Part shown: positions 1 to 13,730 of the stretch, one piece after another
Position numbering within the stretch: the first letter of the stretch is position 1
Layout: each line of letters starts with the position of its first letter
DNA from: Geosiphon pyriformis
Taxonomy: Eukaryota > Glomeromycota > Glomeromycetes > Archaeosporales > Geosiphonaceae
Assembly (NCBI GenBank): GCA_016748015.1
Contig: JAAOMT010000478.1
Coordinates: 1-43,864 of the forward strand
Length of the DNA stretch: 43,864 bases
Reading direction: 5' to 3'
The notes under the pieces: generated by a model
What the model saw: only the letters and a program-made list of their open reading frames with translations
Database searches by the model: none
What the model was told of the DNA's origin: nothing
Position numbers and translations under genes: made by a program

Positions 1-1856
1 GGTTGCGTGTTAGTCCAGTGAACAATTTTTTGGCTGGGATGGTGAAGATCTTTCTGGGCAATGAGCTTACTTTGGTGAACAACCTCCCCACTGCATTTTG
101 TAGTCCTGGTCGGTTCCCGTTGTCCTCTGTTCTTGGAAAGTCTCTGTATTTTGATTCGGTCAAATCTCTTAAACGTTTTGGTGTCGCTTTTGGTGATCGG
201 CTTTTTGATAAGAAAGGTGTTTTGTTGGATTGGAAAACTTTTCATTGTTGGAAGAGGTTGGATCCACATGGCCCTGTGCCTCACTGGTTCATGGTTTCTT
301 CTGAGTTTTTGAAAGGTCAGGGTTATTCATTTTCTGGTTCTGTTGGCTCTGCAGGTAAGCTTGGTTTGGACATTTTGGGGTCTGGGGAATTTTCTGCAGT
401 TAAAGATGGATTGCATGACATTTGGTCAGGCTTTTTTGAAGTTTTCACGGATGGGTCTTTGAAGAATGCAGGCTCTGCTGAGATCGCCTGTGGTGCTGCT
501 GCATACTTTCCGGTCTTGGATAAGAGCATTAGTGTCACTGTTCGTGGTCTTTTGTCTTCTACTATGGCCGAGTTACAGGCTGTCGCTTTGGCTTTGGAGT
601 GTGTTCCTTCTTCAAGTACTGTGGTGTTACATCTTGACAGCCAGGCTGCCATTAACACATGTGTGTCTGAGATGTCTTTGGTTGTCTCTGATTTCCGTAA
701 TCAATGCTGGCTGGAAAGGCGTCATATTTTTAATTTGGTCAGGGATAAGGATCTCAGCGTGAGTTGGGTTAAGGTGAAAGGACACTCTGGGATTCCTGGT
801 AATGTGAGAGCTGACTTGGCTGTTGGGGCTGCCTCTGGGTCTCTCTTTTCCCTTTGTGCTAATGTGCGTGAACATTTTTTGGTTGCTGAGAGTATTGCTG
901 TTTCTGGTAATGCCCGTCATTTTGTCAGGAATATTTTTCGATCAATTTGTTGTGCTCATTGGGAAGCTGGGCCTGGTTGTGATGTAGTTCTGGATGCGAT
1001 GATTGGTTGCATAGACTGGGTTGTCACGGCGAAGGTGTGGCATTCTGGTTCTCATATGCTTGCTGGGTTCACTAGCCGCGCATCCTCAACGCTTCGCACT
1101 TATGTTATAAAGGCTGTGCACAGGAGGTTGCCGGTGGCAGTAAGGAAGAGGTTGTATGATAAGTGCTACCCTAGTGTGTTGTGTTTGTTTTGCGGTAAGG
1201 TGGAGTTCTCTGACCACGTTTTTACTTGTGTTCATGAATCTGGCATTCGTGGTGAGATTTTGGTGAAGGCTTCTGTCTGTTGGTCAGCTTTGGCTGGTGG
1301 TTTCCCTGCTTCTGCTGTGTTGCGGGTTTTGTCTCAATGTTCCATTAATGTTGGGCTGTACACTTTGGTGTGCAAAGGGTTTGTGCTGGAGGAGTGGTAT
1401 GAGGAGGCTTGCGATGTTTTTGAGAATAGAAAAGTGGCCACTGCTCGGATTGTTGATTATGTTAGATTCGTTGTTGAATTACATCGTGCTAAAGTATGGT
1501 TGGCTAGAGCCAGCCACCAGGTGGTGATGGAGAAGGCTGGTCTGGTCTGTGATGTTGGTGTTGTTTCTGGGCTCCCTTGTGGTGTGTCTTCGGTTTTGTC
1601 TGATGGTATTGTGAGATTGCTTGGTTTGGCCAATTCCTTTGCTGTTAGCTTTGGTCGTCGGAAGCCTTATTGTTTCTTTTTTGGTCTGGGTGGCAGTGTG
1701 TGGGTAGTTATAGATGTGTAGTGTTGCCTTGTCTGGCCTAAGTGGCTAGCCACATGTAGAAAGTGCGTGAGTTGCATTTAGTTTGAGCCTCTTAGTTTGG
1801 TTCTATGTACTAGATAGCAATTGGACTGCACTCATTAAATGGGTTAATAAAAAAAA
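1..1856 (+). mobile_element. LINE retrotransposon, 3' part (copy 1)
   Basis: This is the 3' end of a non-LTR retrotransposon cut by the window edge. It holds the end of the reverse-transcriptase polyprotein with an RNase H domain and a 3' UTR of about 130 bp ending in an A-rich tail near 1850. The 3' UTR contains the 12-bp palindrome GTGGCTAGCCAC at 1742-1753. The UTR aligns along its length with the 3' end of the - strand LINE at 31926-32060, sharing CACATGTAGAAAGT, CTTAGTTT and a terminal TTAAATG before the A-run. The two are therefore the same family, and the 3' boundary is well supported. Confidence 0.88.
3..1721 (+). CDS. LINE polyprotein C-terminus: RNase H plus zinc-binding domain (partial)
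   Basis: The frame is open from the window edge to a TAG at 1719-1721. The first codon is TTG, so the true start lies outside the window. Residues about 145-280 form an RNase H domain with the expected acidic and His residues: Asp in FTDGSL, Glu in MAELQA, Asp in HLDSQAA, then His in KGHSG and Asp in RADLA. Further on, CLFCGKVEFSDHVFTC fits the reverse-transcriptase zinc-binding motif (CX2CX7HX3C). RNase H would remove the RNA template during reverse transcription. Unlike the other two LINE copies, this stretch has no stop or frameshift over 572 codons, so it is probably the youngest copy. The coding strand is strongly rich in G and T. Confidence 0.85.
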   Translation: MRVSPVNNFLAGMVKIFLGNELTLVNNLPTAFCSPGRFPLSSVLGKSLYFDSVKSLKRFGVAFGDRLFDKKGVLLDWKTFHCWKRLDPHGPVPHWFMVSSEFLKGQGYSFSGSVGSAGKLGLDILGSGEFSAVKDGLHDIWSGFFEVFTDGSLKNAGSAEIACGAAAYFPVLDKSISVTVRGLLSSTMAELQAVALALECVPSSSTVVLHLDSQAAINTCVSEMSLVVSDFRNQCWLERRHIFNLVRDKDLSVSWVKVKGHSGIPGNVRADLAVGAASGSLFSLCANVREHFLVAESIAVSGNARHFVRNIFRSICCAHWEAGPGCDVVLDAMIGCIDWVVTAKVWHSGSHMLAGFTSRASSTLRTYVIKAVHRRLPVAVRKRLYDKCYPSVLCLFCGKVEFSDHVFTCVHESGIRGEILVKASVCWSALAGGFPASAVLRVLSQCSINVGLYTLVCKGFVLEEWYEEACDVFENRKVATARIVDYVRFVVELHRAKVWLARASHQVVMEKAGLVCDVGVVSGLPCGVSSVLSDGIVRLLGLANSFAVSFGRRKPYCFFFGLGGSVWVVIDV

Positions 1857-4660
1857 TTTAAACATAATTAGTGAGTTTTTTAATATTATTAATATTGTAA
1901 TTATTTAAACAAAGTTATTATTATATTTATTAATATTAAAATTAAAGATATTTTATTAACCATTAGCAGCTTTTTAATTTTTGTTGTAAAGTTTAATAAG
2001 TTTTATAAATATTTAAAAAAAAATTTATAAATTTTTGATCTTTTTAAACTATATTTTAAAAAAACAAATAAGAATATTAAGTTTTTATATTATAATTTTA
2101 TGCAAAACTATTTAGATAAATAATTCTTATATTTGGTTTTTGTGGTATTTTAGTTTATTATAAATTATAAAATTCAGTTTAGTTTTATTAACAAAAATAT
2201 TTGTAATTAATAAAATTGTCTAATCAAAAAAATTTTTAGGTAAAAGACAAATTTGTTTTATAATTTTCTAAATAAAGTTTTATATTACTTATCTTTTTAT
2301 AATTTGAAGCTTTTTAAACAAGTTTAAACTAAAAAAAAATTATATTAATTATACTTTTTATTAATGCTTTTAGAATTTTAAACAAAATTTTCAAACACAA
2401 ACTTTTGAATTTACAAATATTTAGTTAGACTTTTTACAATCTGTTGTGTTTTTTTGTTAGGCTTAAGATTTTTTATTTAAATAATTTTTTGTTCTATAAA
2501 GTTTTTTTTATTGTTAACATAGTTAATCTTTTTTGGCTTAATAATATTTCTGTTTTAAATATTCTGAGTTATTTGGAGTATTTTAGAGTAGTTAAGTTTT
2601 TTAAGTATTTTAAAATAGTTTTTGCTAATTAATTTTTAAATAGTTATGATATATGTTTTTTATGAAAAAATTTTTGGTATTGAAAATATCTAGATTTTAA
2701 AAACTTTATTTTATCATGATTTTTTTTAGTTTTAAATTTTATTATTACTGGTAATTTTATTAAATTTTTTTTAAATAAGTGGTTTTTTTATTAATATAAA
2801 TGTATTAAATTTAAAGAAATTTGTTTCTATATATTTCAATTTAATAGAAACAGATGTATTAAATTTTACTGTTTTTATAAACAATTTAATAAAAAGTTTT
2901 AGTTTAATTTCTGTTAAAATAATATTATAACTTACTTAATAATTTAAAAAAGAAAATTAAAGTTAATATTTATGGTTTTTTATCTTTAATTTTAATTAAG
3001 TTATAAGTAATAATATTGACTTTTAAATATATACTGTTTTCTATTAGTGTTTTAATATATTTAAATTGTTAAATTGGTTTAAATACATATTAAACTAAGT
3101 TGATTTTGTTTATGCCAAACTTTTATAATTTTTATTGAATTAAGTATTATTATATTGTTAACATTATTAAAAATAAAAACATTTTAGTAAAATAAACAAA
3201 AATTAAAAGATATTTTAATATTTAAAATAATGATTATATTAAAAAATTAGCAAATAGTACCTTTTTTTTAAGTTTAAAATTATTTTTTAATATTAAAAAG
3301 CAATTTTTGATTATAAATAGCAATATTATTTTAAATAATACTTATTGTTTATTAAATTGTTAAATAACACAATTTGTTAAGTTTCTTAAAAAATAAATTC
3401 TGATATTAGTATTATTGATATTTTTTGCTAATAATATTAATTGAGCTATTATTTTAATATAATACTTTAATTTACATATAATTTTAGAGTATATTAGTAA
3501 AGTTTTAATATGTTTATATACTTATATGCTAAAAACTCTATATAATGAACTTCTTGTTATTATTAAAAAAAATTATATAACAAATATTATCTTAGTATAT
3601 TATATATAAACTACAATAAAGTAGAAACATTTAATTACAGCTTTATTTGTTGTTTTAATTTTCTTGTTTATGTAAGTTTATTAGCTAATAAAACAAAATT
3701 TTGAAAGTCTTTAATTAGAACTAATTTGGTTATTTTAATTGTTCTTTAATTTTTAGTTTTTAATACCAATAATATTAGTTTTTATATAATTTTATACAGA
3801 AGTTTTATGTTTAATTTATAAATAATTAAAACCAAGTTTGTTTTTATTAATAAACTGGTTTTGTTATACTTAATTAATTTTATTCAAAATTTAATAATTA
3901 GTTATAGAAAAAAAGTATGGTTATTTAATTTTATGTATTATGCTTTTATAGAAAAAAAAAATTTTGTCTGATATTAAATCAAGTATGTTATTTGTTTAAA
4001 GTTTTTTAATTCTTATTTTCAAAAGAATAATATATTTGTTAAATATAGTTAAAAGTCATATAGTTAATTTTGGTTTTAAAGTTAAGTGTTTATTTTTTAC
4101 TAATATTAATTTTAATGTTTTTGTTAATATAGCTATTTAGTATTATTTTAATTAACTAAGTAACTGATTACATATAATAAGCATATAAATTATATTTAAT
4201 TTAAAATTCAAAGCAGTTATATTGTATTAAATAGTAATAAATAAATAAATAAATAAAAATTAGTTTGTATTTATTTTATACTTGATTATTTAATTTCTAT
4301 TATAATTCAGACTTTTATAAAAAACATAACTTAATATAATATATATAAATATAAATATGTTCATAATTTTGTAAATAAAATTCACAAAAAAAACAGTTTT
4401 ATAATTTATACAAATGTTTAATATTATTATTATCTTATTTTTTAATATAAGCCAAATAAAAAAAAGATCCAAAAATAAAAAATTGATTTTAAAACAATTC
4501 AAAAGATAATAATATAAATATATTTAAAATTTAAAAACTTTTATCAAAAACTAAAAATAAGAAAAAAAAGTTTTATTATTATTATAAATATAACTTAAAT
4601 ATTAATAAGAATATTAACAATATATATGATATTTTTTTTTAAAAAAAAATGAAATTTATT
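1857..4660. other. Extremely AT-rich tract without genes
   Basis: About 2.8 kb made almost wholly of A and T. Frequent stops in all frames leave only short chance ORFs, such as those at 2444-2632 and 4290-4502. From about 2400 to 4200 the + strand has more T than A and more G than C. That is the same skew as the LINE to its left, which suggests decayed transposon DNA in the same orientation. A short AATA tandem repeat lies at 4237-4258. I see no gene, RNA gene or regulatory site here. Confidence 0.7.
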
Positions 4661-5277
4661 ATGACTTTTATTATATAAAAAAGATACAACTAAAACTAAT
4701 AACAATAATAAAAATAATAATAACAATGCTGAAATGAAATAAGATTAACAAGCACTTAAAACATACAGTTAAATGAACACTTAAAGAATTTTTTTTAAGC
4801 TTTGTTGGATGAAGCTGTCCTTTGTAACACCAATTAAATGATAAATTATGTTGGCTAATAATAGCCAATATTGTCTATTATTGTATAACTCAATCCATCT
4901 GAAAATTTTTAAACTGTTACTAAACTTAGAATTCGCAGACTAATCTTTATCAATCACTTAAAAGCTTGAAAAGAACTGACATTTTGATGAAATTAATTGA
5001 TCAGACAAAATTAAATTGGACACGAGACATCAAGCAAAATTTGTGAAAAACCCAGCTTTAGGATCTATTTATCAAAAATCTATTAAAACCTTTTAATGAT
5101 CTGTAAAAAAAATTTCAGTACAATTAGAGTACAAATATTAAATGTATATAATTAAATAATGTCCTCTTTAATTATGAATTAATATAGAAACCCATAGTTA
5201 GATATTAAAATCTTCCAACACGAAAGGCTCAAACCCTCCAATTAGCATAATCTTGTAATGATGTTAAAACATTATAA
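4661..5277. other. Intergenic, 3' side of PHO88
   Basis: Base composition rises from the AT-rich tract towards that of the gene block. The only ORF (65 codons, - strand, about 4671-4868) is low-complexity and hydrophobic with no recognisable motif. The right half probably includes the 3' UTR of PHO88. Nothing else is seen. Confidence 0.5.
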
Positions 5278-6011
5278 TCATTCATCTTTCTTTGCAGCTT
5301 TCTTTGCTTTTTTGATCGATGCCTTGTCCGTTTGCGGTTGTGAATCGGTGAATGCGCCAAAGGGACTGACGTTTTTAAATGGCCGCTTTAATTCACCTTC
5401 AGGCTTCTTTCTAAAGAGATGAATTTGAATGATGTTGCTCAGAATTGCGTTTTTGACAGGAAGAACTGTCTGGATGAACAGTGGTTGGGTGAAGTTGAAG
5501 TAAATATGTAGAACAGCCATGATTCCGACGCCTATCAAAGTTTGTTTAACTAGTTCATTTAATTTCTCCAAATCATAGTCGCGGAAAGTCGTTTTAACCA
5601 GCTTCTCTGGCTCTGAGGTGAAAGGTTTACTTGGCTCAATATATTCAAACGTCGTCATATCTATATAAAAAAACCAGAACTTTTAATCAAGATTCTAATG
5701 ATTGATAAAATGACAAGGTATCAGTACCGTTTGTTGCGTTTATCTTCAAATAGACGTAATAATATATGGCCAAAATCAATAATTGTGCGCTAGCATAAGC
5801 AAGGCGAACATATAAAAGTACGTCAGGGTTTTCAACATCAAACTTGCGACCAAGTTGAATACTGAAAAACACGAGGGCAAGGTTTGCAATCTACCATTCA
5901 AAAGAACGTTAGCCCTTTTGAGTTTTCAATTCTGATCAAGACATTACTAAATGATTATTAAATATACTGAAAAACAAGTTAAAAGAATAAATATTATACC
6001 TGTTGATTCAT
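5278..6011 (-). CDS. PHO88: PHO88/SND3 ER membrane protein
   Basis: The three-exon model is 6011-6000, 5890-5728 and 5660-5278, encoding 185 aa. Introns are 5999-5891 and 5727-5661, both GT-AG. The protein starts MNQQIANLALVFF, matching the start of yeast Pho88. It carries the family signatures FEYIEP, TTFRDYDL, IQIHLF and LKRPFK in order. Two hydrophobic segments, near residues 5-50 and 80-105, anchor it in the membrane, and a Lys-rich tail follows. Pho88/Snd3 is an ER membrane protein of the SND targeting route and was first linked to phosphate transport. The first coding exon is only 12 nt. The length matches the yeast family member (about 188 aa), so the gene looks complete. Striatin lies upstream on the same strand, 463 bp away. 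Confidence 0.93.
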
Positions 6012-6474
6012 TTTGTACTCAAAGAAGAAAGTTACCTGTTGAAGGGGAAAAAAGTAAATCGATTGTATTTCTTAATCATAAAATAAGCTACGTGGCAAAA
6101 AAGACCTATCGGTCGGGGTTTAGATCTTCATTGTTGATCTGCTGAATAATTGTAACAATCTTCACATGTTATGCAATTTTAATGCTTTTGACCCTTTATT
6201 AAAGCAAAGATGCAAAATTTTTTTTGATAGATCTATATCCAAAAATAAAGTATAATAAAACAATAAAACTCTATAAATATTAAAATGGTCCAAAAAAAAC
6301 ATTCATAATGATCGTGCATGTGGATCATAAAAATTATCATGATTGAAGATTATACAAAACAAATCGTCTATCAAATACACACCAAAATAACTTTTAGGTA
6401 AGCGAAATAAATGTTTGACATCACCATTTAAGACCCTCCACCTTATACCCAAAGGAAGATTTTAAACAAGTTGT
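6012..6474. other. Spacer between striatin stop and PHO88 start
   Basis: This 463-bp region on the - strand runs from the 3' end of striatin to the 5' end of PHO88. It should hold the striatin 3' UTR and the PHO88 promoter. A small + strand ORF at 5951-6145 overlaps the first PHO88 exon and has no recognisable content. No clear promoter motif was found. Confidence 0.5.
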
Positions 6475-9400
6475 TCAGCAATATATTTTAATTACAGAAT
6501 CAGCACCACCGCTTGCCAGCCAAGGAAGGGTTGGGTGATATTGAACACACATTACACCTTCATCAGATTTTCGCCGATGTGAACCAAATTCTTGGATGCA
6601 AGTGTGTGTATTGAAAATGTCCCATAGACGAACGGAAGAATCATGACCTATTCCCATAAATTCAAATATCAGGTTAGATTCGATCTATTATTCATTTTTA
6701 AACAATCTAAAATATTTCCAGTACCTCCTGATATCAAAATCATTCCCGAAGGGTCAACATCAAGCGTTGTCACGGAATCCAGATGGGCAAGCATTGAAAA
6801 AGTGGGTTGCCCTAATATAAGAAATTAATATAGGACAAGAATAATTTATTTCCAAGAAATTATAAATTCTATCAAAAATTTTACCTGTATTTATATCAAA
6901 GAATCTTATGTATTGATCCTCATGTGCAGAAAATATTAAGGGGAGAGTTGGATGAGTTATGATTCTATTAATTTGTGTCCCAGGAGTATGGTCATAAGTT
7001 TCATCACTCTTGAATTCCACAACACACTGTCCAGTTTCAATATCAAACATTTTGATGATTGAATTTCGATAAGAAACAGCAATTCTTTTCAAGTCTGTGT
7101 GGACAAAGTCAACTGAGGTTGGTATAGGTGGTCGGCCTTCATAAAAAAGATGAAAATTTTCATAAAATTTCTCGAGGCACATCCAATAAGCAATAATATA
7201 TAAAACCATTTTAACATACCTTCACCGTTAACTAATTTCCCGCTATTGGAGCCGTAATAGCTCCAAGAGGTTTTTAAAGCAGACCCTTCTATATTTGTAT
7301 CCCAAATCTTTACCGTACCATCAGCTGATGCTGATGCCAATAGTTGAGTATTTAAGTTTCTTAATGGAAACAACCTTATATCCCAAATGGCGTCGGAATG
7401 ACCAATGTATGTATTCAAATTTAAGGAAGTGTCTGAATCATAAAAGTTTTAGAAAATTATGAAAAAGATTGTAACAAAATGAAACATCGAAAATCCAGTT
7501 TATAGATAGGCAATATAATTACCGACAGGAGCGTAAATCTCACGTTTAGGCGAAGGCAAATTCCATACGCGAATCGTTGCATCTACACTAGCTGAGTAGC
7601 ATCTTCGCTGTTCCGAGGCCAATATAACCGAACTGACAGCTCCCACATGCCCTCTATAAGTGATAGATGGCTCAATGTCTTGTATGGGTGTAGGCCTTTC
7701 AAAAAATGGCATTATAAGTAGACTTCCATATATAAATTTGGTTATATATTGTGCAGATTAAAGCAATTCATACTTTTGAGATATTGGAGTCTTTAAATCC
7801 CATAATTTCACGGTTCCATCTTCAGAGCCCGAAACAACCACAAGCTCAGTTTGATTCCAACAGAGAGATCTTACTGTATCAAGATGGCTAAAAGCAAAAT
7901 ATTCACTATTTATTTATGTATTGGTTAAAATAGTTTTGAAACAAAAGCTCACCTCCTTAAGGTAAATCTCGGCCGCCACATCTTTTGTTCGGTACCATTT
8001 TGGTGAAATTTATCGGCCTATTAAGCGAAAATATTAAATATTTAATGTTAAATAATGTCTATAGGTCAGAATGTGCTTTCAACAAATTGTTACCTCAACT
8101 TTTTGTGTATTTTCATCTTCTTCGACGGTAAAACTAACGTTGGAAAGTTCATCTAACTGAGGATCTGACCCATTGTTATTTGCTATTAAATGTGGCAGTT
8201 CAAGAAGGTAGGTTATATAGAGCATATATCTCAGCAATTATTCTGAACAAACGAACCCATAATTTCTTGGCTCCTTCGTTTTTTTGCATTTTTCATAAAC
8301 TTCATGACTTTGCCTTCTGAAAGGTTGAACTTTTTTTGCACATCTTTTGTCTATTTTGAAAAAGGTTTTATCTCGCGCTTTGTCAGTGAAAGGAAAATAA
8401 AACAAAATGGGCTTAACATACCAGCTGCTCTTCCTCTTCCTTGATCTCTTCAGCACTTTTGCGATGACCAGTTTTATTAACTGGTCGTCCCTGGGTTATT
8501 TTTGTTTTCGATTCTTCTGGGGATCTCGGTTTTAATAATACTCTGGATTCTTCCTTACTATAATCTTCATCCCCTTGCCCATTGGTCGGTGATGATTGGT
8601 TTACACCATTTTTTTTAGTTAATGAAGAGCTTGAAGATAATAATACAAAATTGTTCCTGTGTTCATAGTTCGGAGAATCAGGCGAGGAACGTTCCTCCTC
8701 TGGATATTTTGTCTCATCTTGAACTTTTGAATCAATAAATAGAGAATTATCGACATTTTCGGTTATGATAGTTGAATTTTCACTTTGAGATACATTTTGA
8801 TCTAACACGAGATTCAAATTATCTCCAGGTGATATTGATGAAGCAGTAGTTGGCTTGGATGGTCGTTTTATTAAAGTGTTGTCTGTTAATTTTCGTTGAT
8901 CTCCTAGATTGCTTATCTCTGGAGTAGTTCCAACGAATACTGTGTTAGATTTATTGTTTCTCCGTACTAAATTAGTCGGTTCCAGAGGTGTTGGGGGAAT
9001 ATTAGATCTAGCCTCATTCAATCCACCATTTGTGACAGCATTTGTAAGATAATCAATTTCTTGCATACATCTAAAAGAAATTGAATCTTATTAATAACTT
9101 TATATGATAAAATCAAGAAGCAACCCGAATCAAAACCCTTGCTGTCGAGATCCATACGCTTTTAGAAGTTCACGACTTTTACCGCGATTTTTAGGGTCCC
9201 TTGTTGTAGCTATATTTATATTTTTAGTGGACCCCGTGCCTGATATTACGGGTAAGATAGATCCTGACTCACCGACTGCTTGAAGACTAAATGTTGTAGC
9301 TATTCACAATAACAAATAATTAACAGGAAGTAGGAAAAGATTTTAAATCACACGAGCTTCAGAAAAAATGTCTGATCACATCATAAGACTTACAAAAATC

Positions 9401-10025
9401 ACCAAAATCCTAACTTACGTCCATCTTCGCTAGTTGTCGATTCTCCTACTATCGATTTTGTGTTTAAGGTATTAGATGCCGAAGCTAAATATTTGCTCCT
9501 GAGAATCATGAAAACTTTTTTTATAAAAAACCTTTAATTCATCAAACAAAAAAATTGTATGACGAATGATCTCGCCTTACCTCTCTTGTCTTAAAGCGTA
9601 CTCGAGCATTTTAACTCTTCTCATTAAATCAGTTTTCATATTTTCAATACCCCGGCGTTCACCTTCTAATAAAGCAATGCGAGCCTTGAAAATATATTTA
9701 AAAAATCAACGATTTTCAATAATTATAAATTTAATATCACAATTCGAAATTGCGGAAAAGGGAAAATTTCTTCGGGAAAAGACAAGATTAGCTACGATTT
9801 GATCGGTTACTTTTAAATTTCGCACTCGAAATTAATAGTGTAAAAGACATAGTTTTTTGAGCAAAGCAACACGCTTACTTTCATCTCTGCTCGCTCAATT
9901 TCCCATTCATTTCTGTCCCGCTCGTAACGACGCCATTCAGACTGTAGAAAATGAAGAACTCCTGGGAGAGTGTATTCTGGTGGCTGAGGGGGTTGTGTTT
10001 GCTGTTGCCCATATGTCTGTGCCAT
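6475..10025 (-). CDS. Striatin-family WD40 scaffold of the STRIPAK complex
   Basis: A 14-exon model closes in frame to 800 aa: 10025-9879, 9684-9581, 9498-9419, 9299-9137, 9070-8422, 8350-8257, 8182-8094, 8017-7953, 7887-7774, 7695-7523, 7432-7220, 7136-6885, 6811-6725 and 6647-6475. The N-terminus has the striatin motif [14 protein letters not shown] (residues 18-31), then a charged coiled coil to about residue 84. Next come [16 protein letters not shown] and QEIDYLTNA, matching the calmodulin-binding region and its neighbourhood in animal striatin. A long Ser/Asn-rich linker is mostly exon 5. From about residue 445 the C-terminus is a WD40 propeller, with [34 protein letters not shown] and [10 protein letters not shown]. 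Striatins scaffold PP2A and GCK kinases in STRIPAK; fungal orthologues act in cell fusion and development. Length is close to human striatin (780 aa). Confidence 0.93.
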
Positions 10026-10443
10026 TCCAGATTAGATGAAGTTCCACAAAATGAAGTCGGAATAGATCAGTCGAAAGGAAACTGAAATCAAAGTGGATGA
10101 TGATCTGACAACGAGGAGAAAAGGTGTTGGGAGAATCGCAAGTGGTCAAGCGAGATTTAAATGGAAAAATACAAGGAGCCTCAGAATTTCGCGCAAAACC
10201 ATAAGAAATTGTGAAAAAACTTTCAAGATCTACGAAGTTGTGGTTTGGTTTGCGGAGTGAATTGCATCGAGGAGTTATGGTTTTGTGTAGATTTTAGCCA
10301 ACATTTGTTTATACCAGATGCCACGCTACGTCATCCACTTGACACATGTATTTTGTACTTTTGATTATCGAAAATTTTAAAACTCGCCTCCGGTTAAATA
10401 CTTCGGCTTAACAGCAAATTCTGTTTTCTTTTAAACAACAGAT
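10026..10443. promoter_or_regulatory. Divergent promoter, striatin / RuvB-like 2
   Basis: The start codons of striatin (-) and RuvB-like 2 (+) lie head-to-head with 418 bp between them. The interval has no gene of its own and must hold both 5' UTRs and promoters. A TACGTCA element at 10327-10333, which reads TGACGTA on the other strand, resembles a CREB/ATF site. That assignment rests on the motif alone. Confidence 0.5.
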
Positions 10444-12547
<2,104 letters not shown>

Positions 12548-12731
12548 TAAATTCATTCGTGTTTGAAGTTTATATGAAGTCCCGAGATATGCGAGGAAAT
12601 GAATTCAAGGTAGATATCCTATAGGAACATTCGTGTTTATTTTTTATTGATATTAAACTAATAATTCCAAGACACACAATATAGCGTGGATCAAGCGGCT
12701 TATTTTTCAGAGTATGACAATCAATCGATCT
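12548..12731. other. Convergent 3' spacer, RVB2 / uS4
   Basis: 184 bp between the stop codons of two genes that face each other tail-to-tail. It must contain both 3' UTRs and poly(A) sites, so the transcripts may overlap. AATAAA-like signals occur on both strands, including AATAAA at 12546-12551 directly over the RVB2 stop. Confidence 0.55.
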
Positions 12732-13730
12732 TTATTCATCGTCCTCCTCCTCTTCACCTTTGAAAAGAATTTCAAGTATGATTAATATTGTAGTTTCAAA
12801 ATGTCAGAAATCTTCAGCATCCATACCTTTAGCAGGTTGTCGTTGACGTTTTCTCTTGACGCGACCAGGACGACCACCACCTTTAAAAAAATGAAGAGAT
12901 CAATTAATAATGTATGAAACAAATACAGAAAAAGTTATCGAATTCAAAACGATACCGTAAGGTGAGGTTAGGGCGAAGTCAATATGCTTTTGGGAATCGA
13001 GACTATTGTGAAATGTTTAAGTGTTATATTAGATATAATCAAATTTATTGCATTTTTAAAAAGAGTTAATGAAAATTTTATTTCTCTAAATACCGAACAA
13101 TGAAACTTGGGATGTTAACGATTTGCTTGCCGACTCTAAATTCCGTGGTTGGCGTTATTTCTGGTTAATATCAATGGATTATAAAATCAAAAAATAATCC
13201 AATAAACCTAAATACCGAATATGGCGTTGTCTGATCAGAACACGAGCATGATGAATTGATTTCGCGAGACCCGATTTGAAAACTTGAGTTTGTAACCGTC
13301 TTTCCAAGAAATCTTCAATTTTTAAAGCCAAAACATAATCGAGTTTCATCTTAGCTTCATCCAATACTCCAATTCTCACAAGTCTTCTAATAAGCGCATT
13401 GCCCTCGAAAAGACGGCGAGGATCTTTATCATCCAAAGTGAGCAGCTCACGAGCTGCACGGCGAATATTGGATAAGGTATAAGCAACCCGCCAGATTTCA
13501 CGCTTATTTCGAAGACCATATTCTCCAATAAGTGTTAACTCTTGATCAATTCGCTCTTTTTCAAATGGGCGACGGGGAACCTTGTAAGTTTTGGAGCCTG
13601 CAGCAAACCAAAGGAAAATTTTCAAAAAATGGAGGGTGTCATCACTCCTTTATTTTTTTATTAAATTGCATGATATTCAATCCTCTCGAGGTTAACTTTC
13701 TTAAAACATACACTTTGTACCTCCTGGCAT
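12732..13730 (-). CDS. RPS9: Small-subunit ribosomal protein uS4 (S9)
   Basis: A six-exon model closes to 186 aa: 13730-13721, 13597-13216, 13135-13094, 13002-12956, 12880-12827 and 12757-12732. The first coding exon has just 10 nt (MPG plus one base). The main exon carries [35 protein letters not shown] and the S4 RNA-binding domain, including [18 protein letters not shown] and [20 protein letters not shown]. Later exons give [18 protein letters not shown] and an acidic tail ending EEEEDDE. The length is slightly below human RPS9 (194 aa). uS4 binds 18S rRNA early in 40S assembly and affects decoding fidelity. It is head-to-head with another ribosomal protein gene, eL21, which suggests shared control. 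Confidence 0.95.

Noticed and set aside
2444-2632. Hydrophobic 62-codon ORF in the AT-rich tract
   Set aside because: Its Phe/Leu/Asn/Tyr composition is what random AT-rich sequence gives. It has no homology signal and no neighbours.
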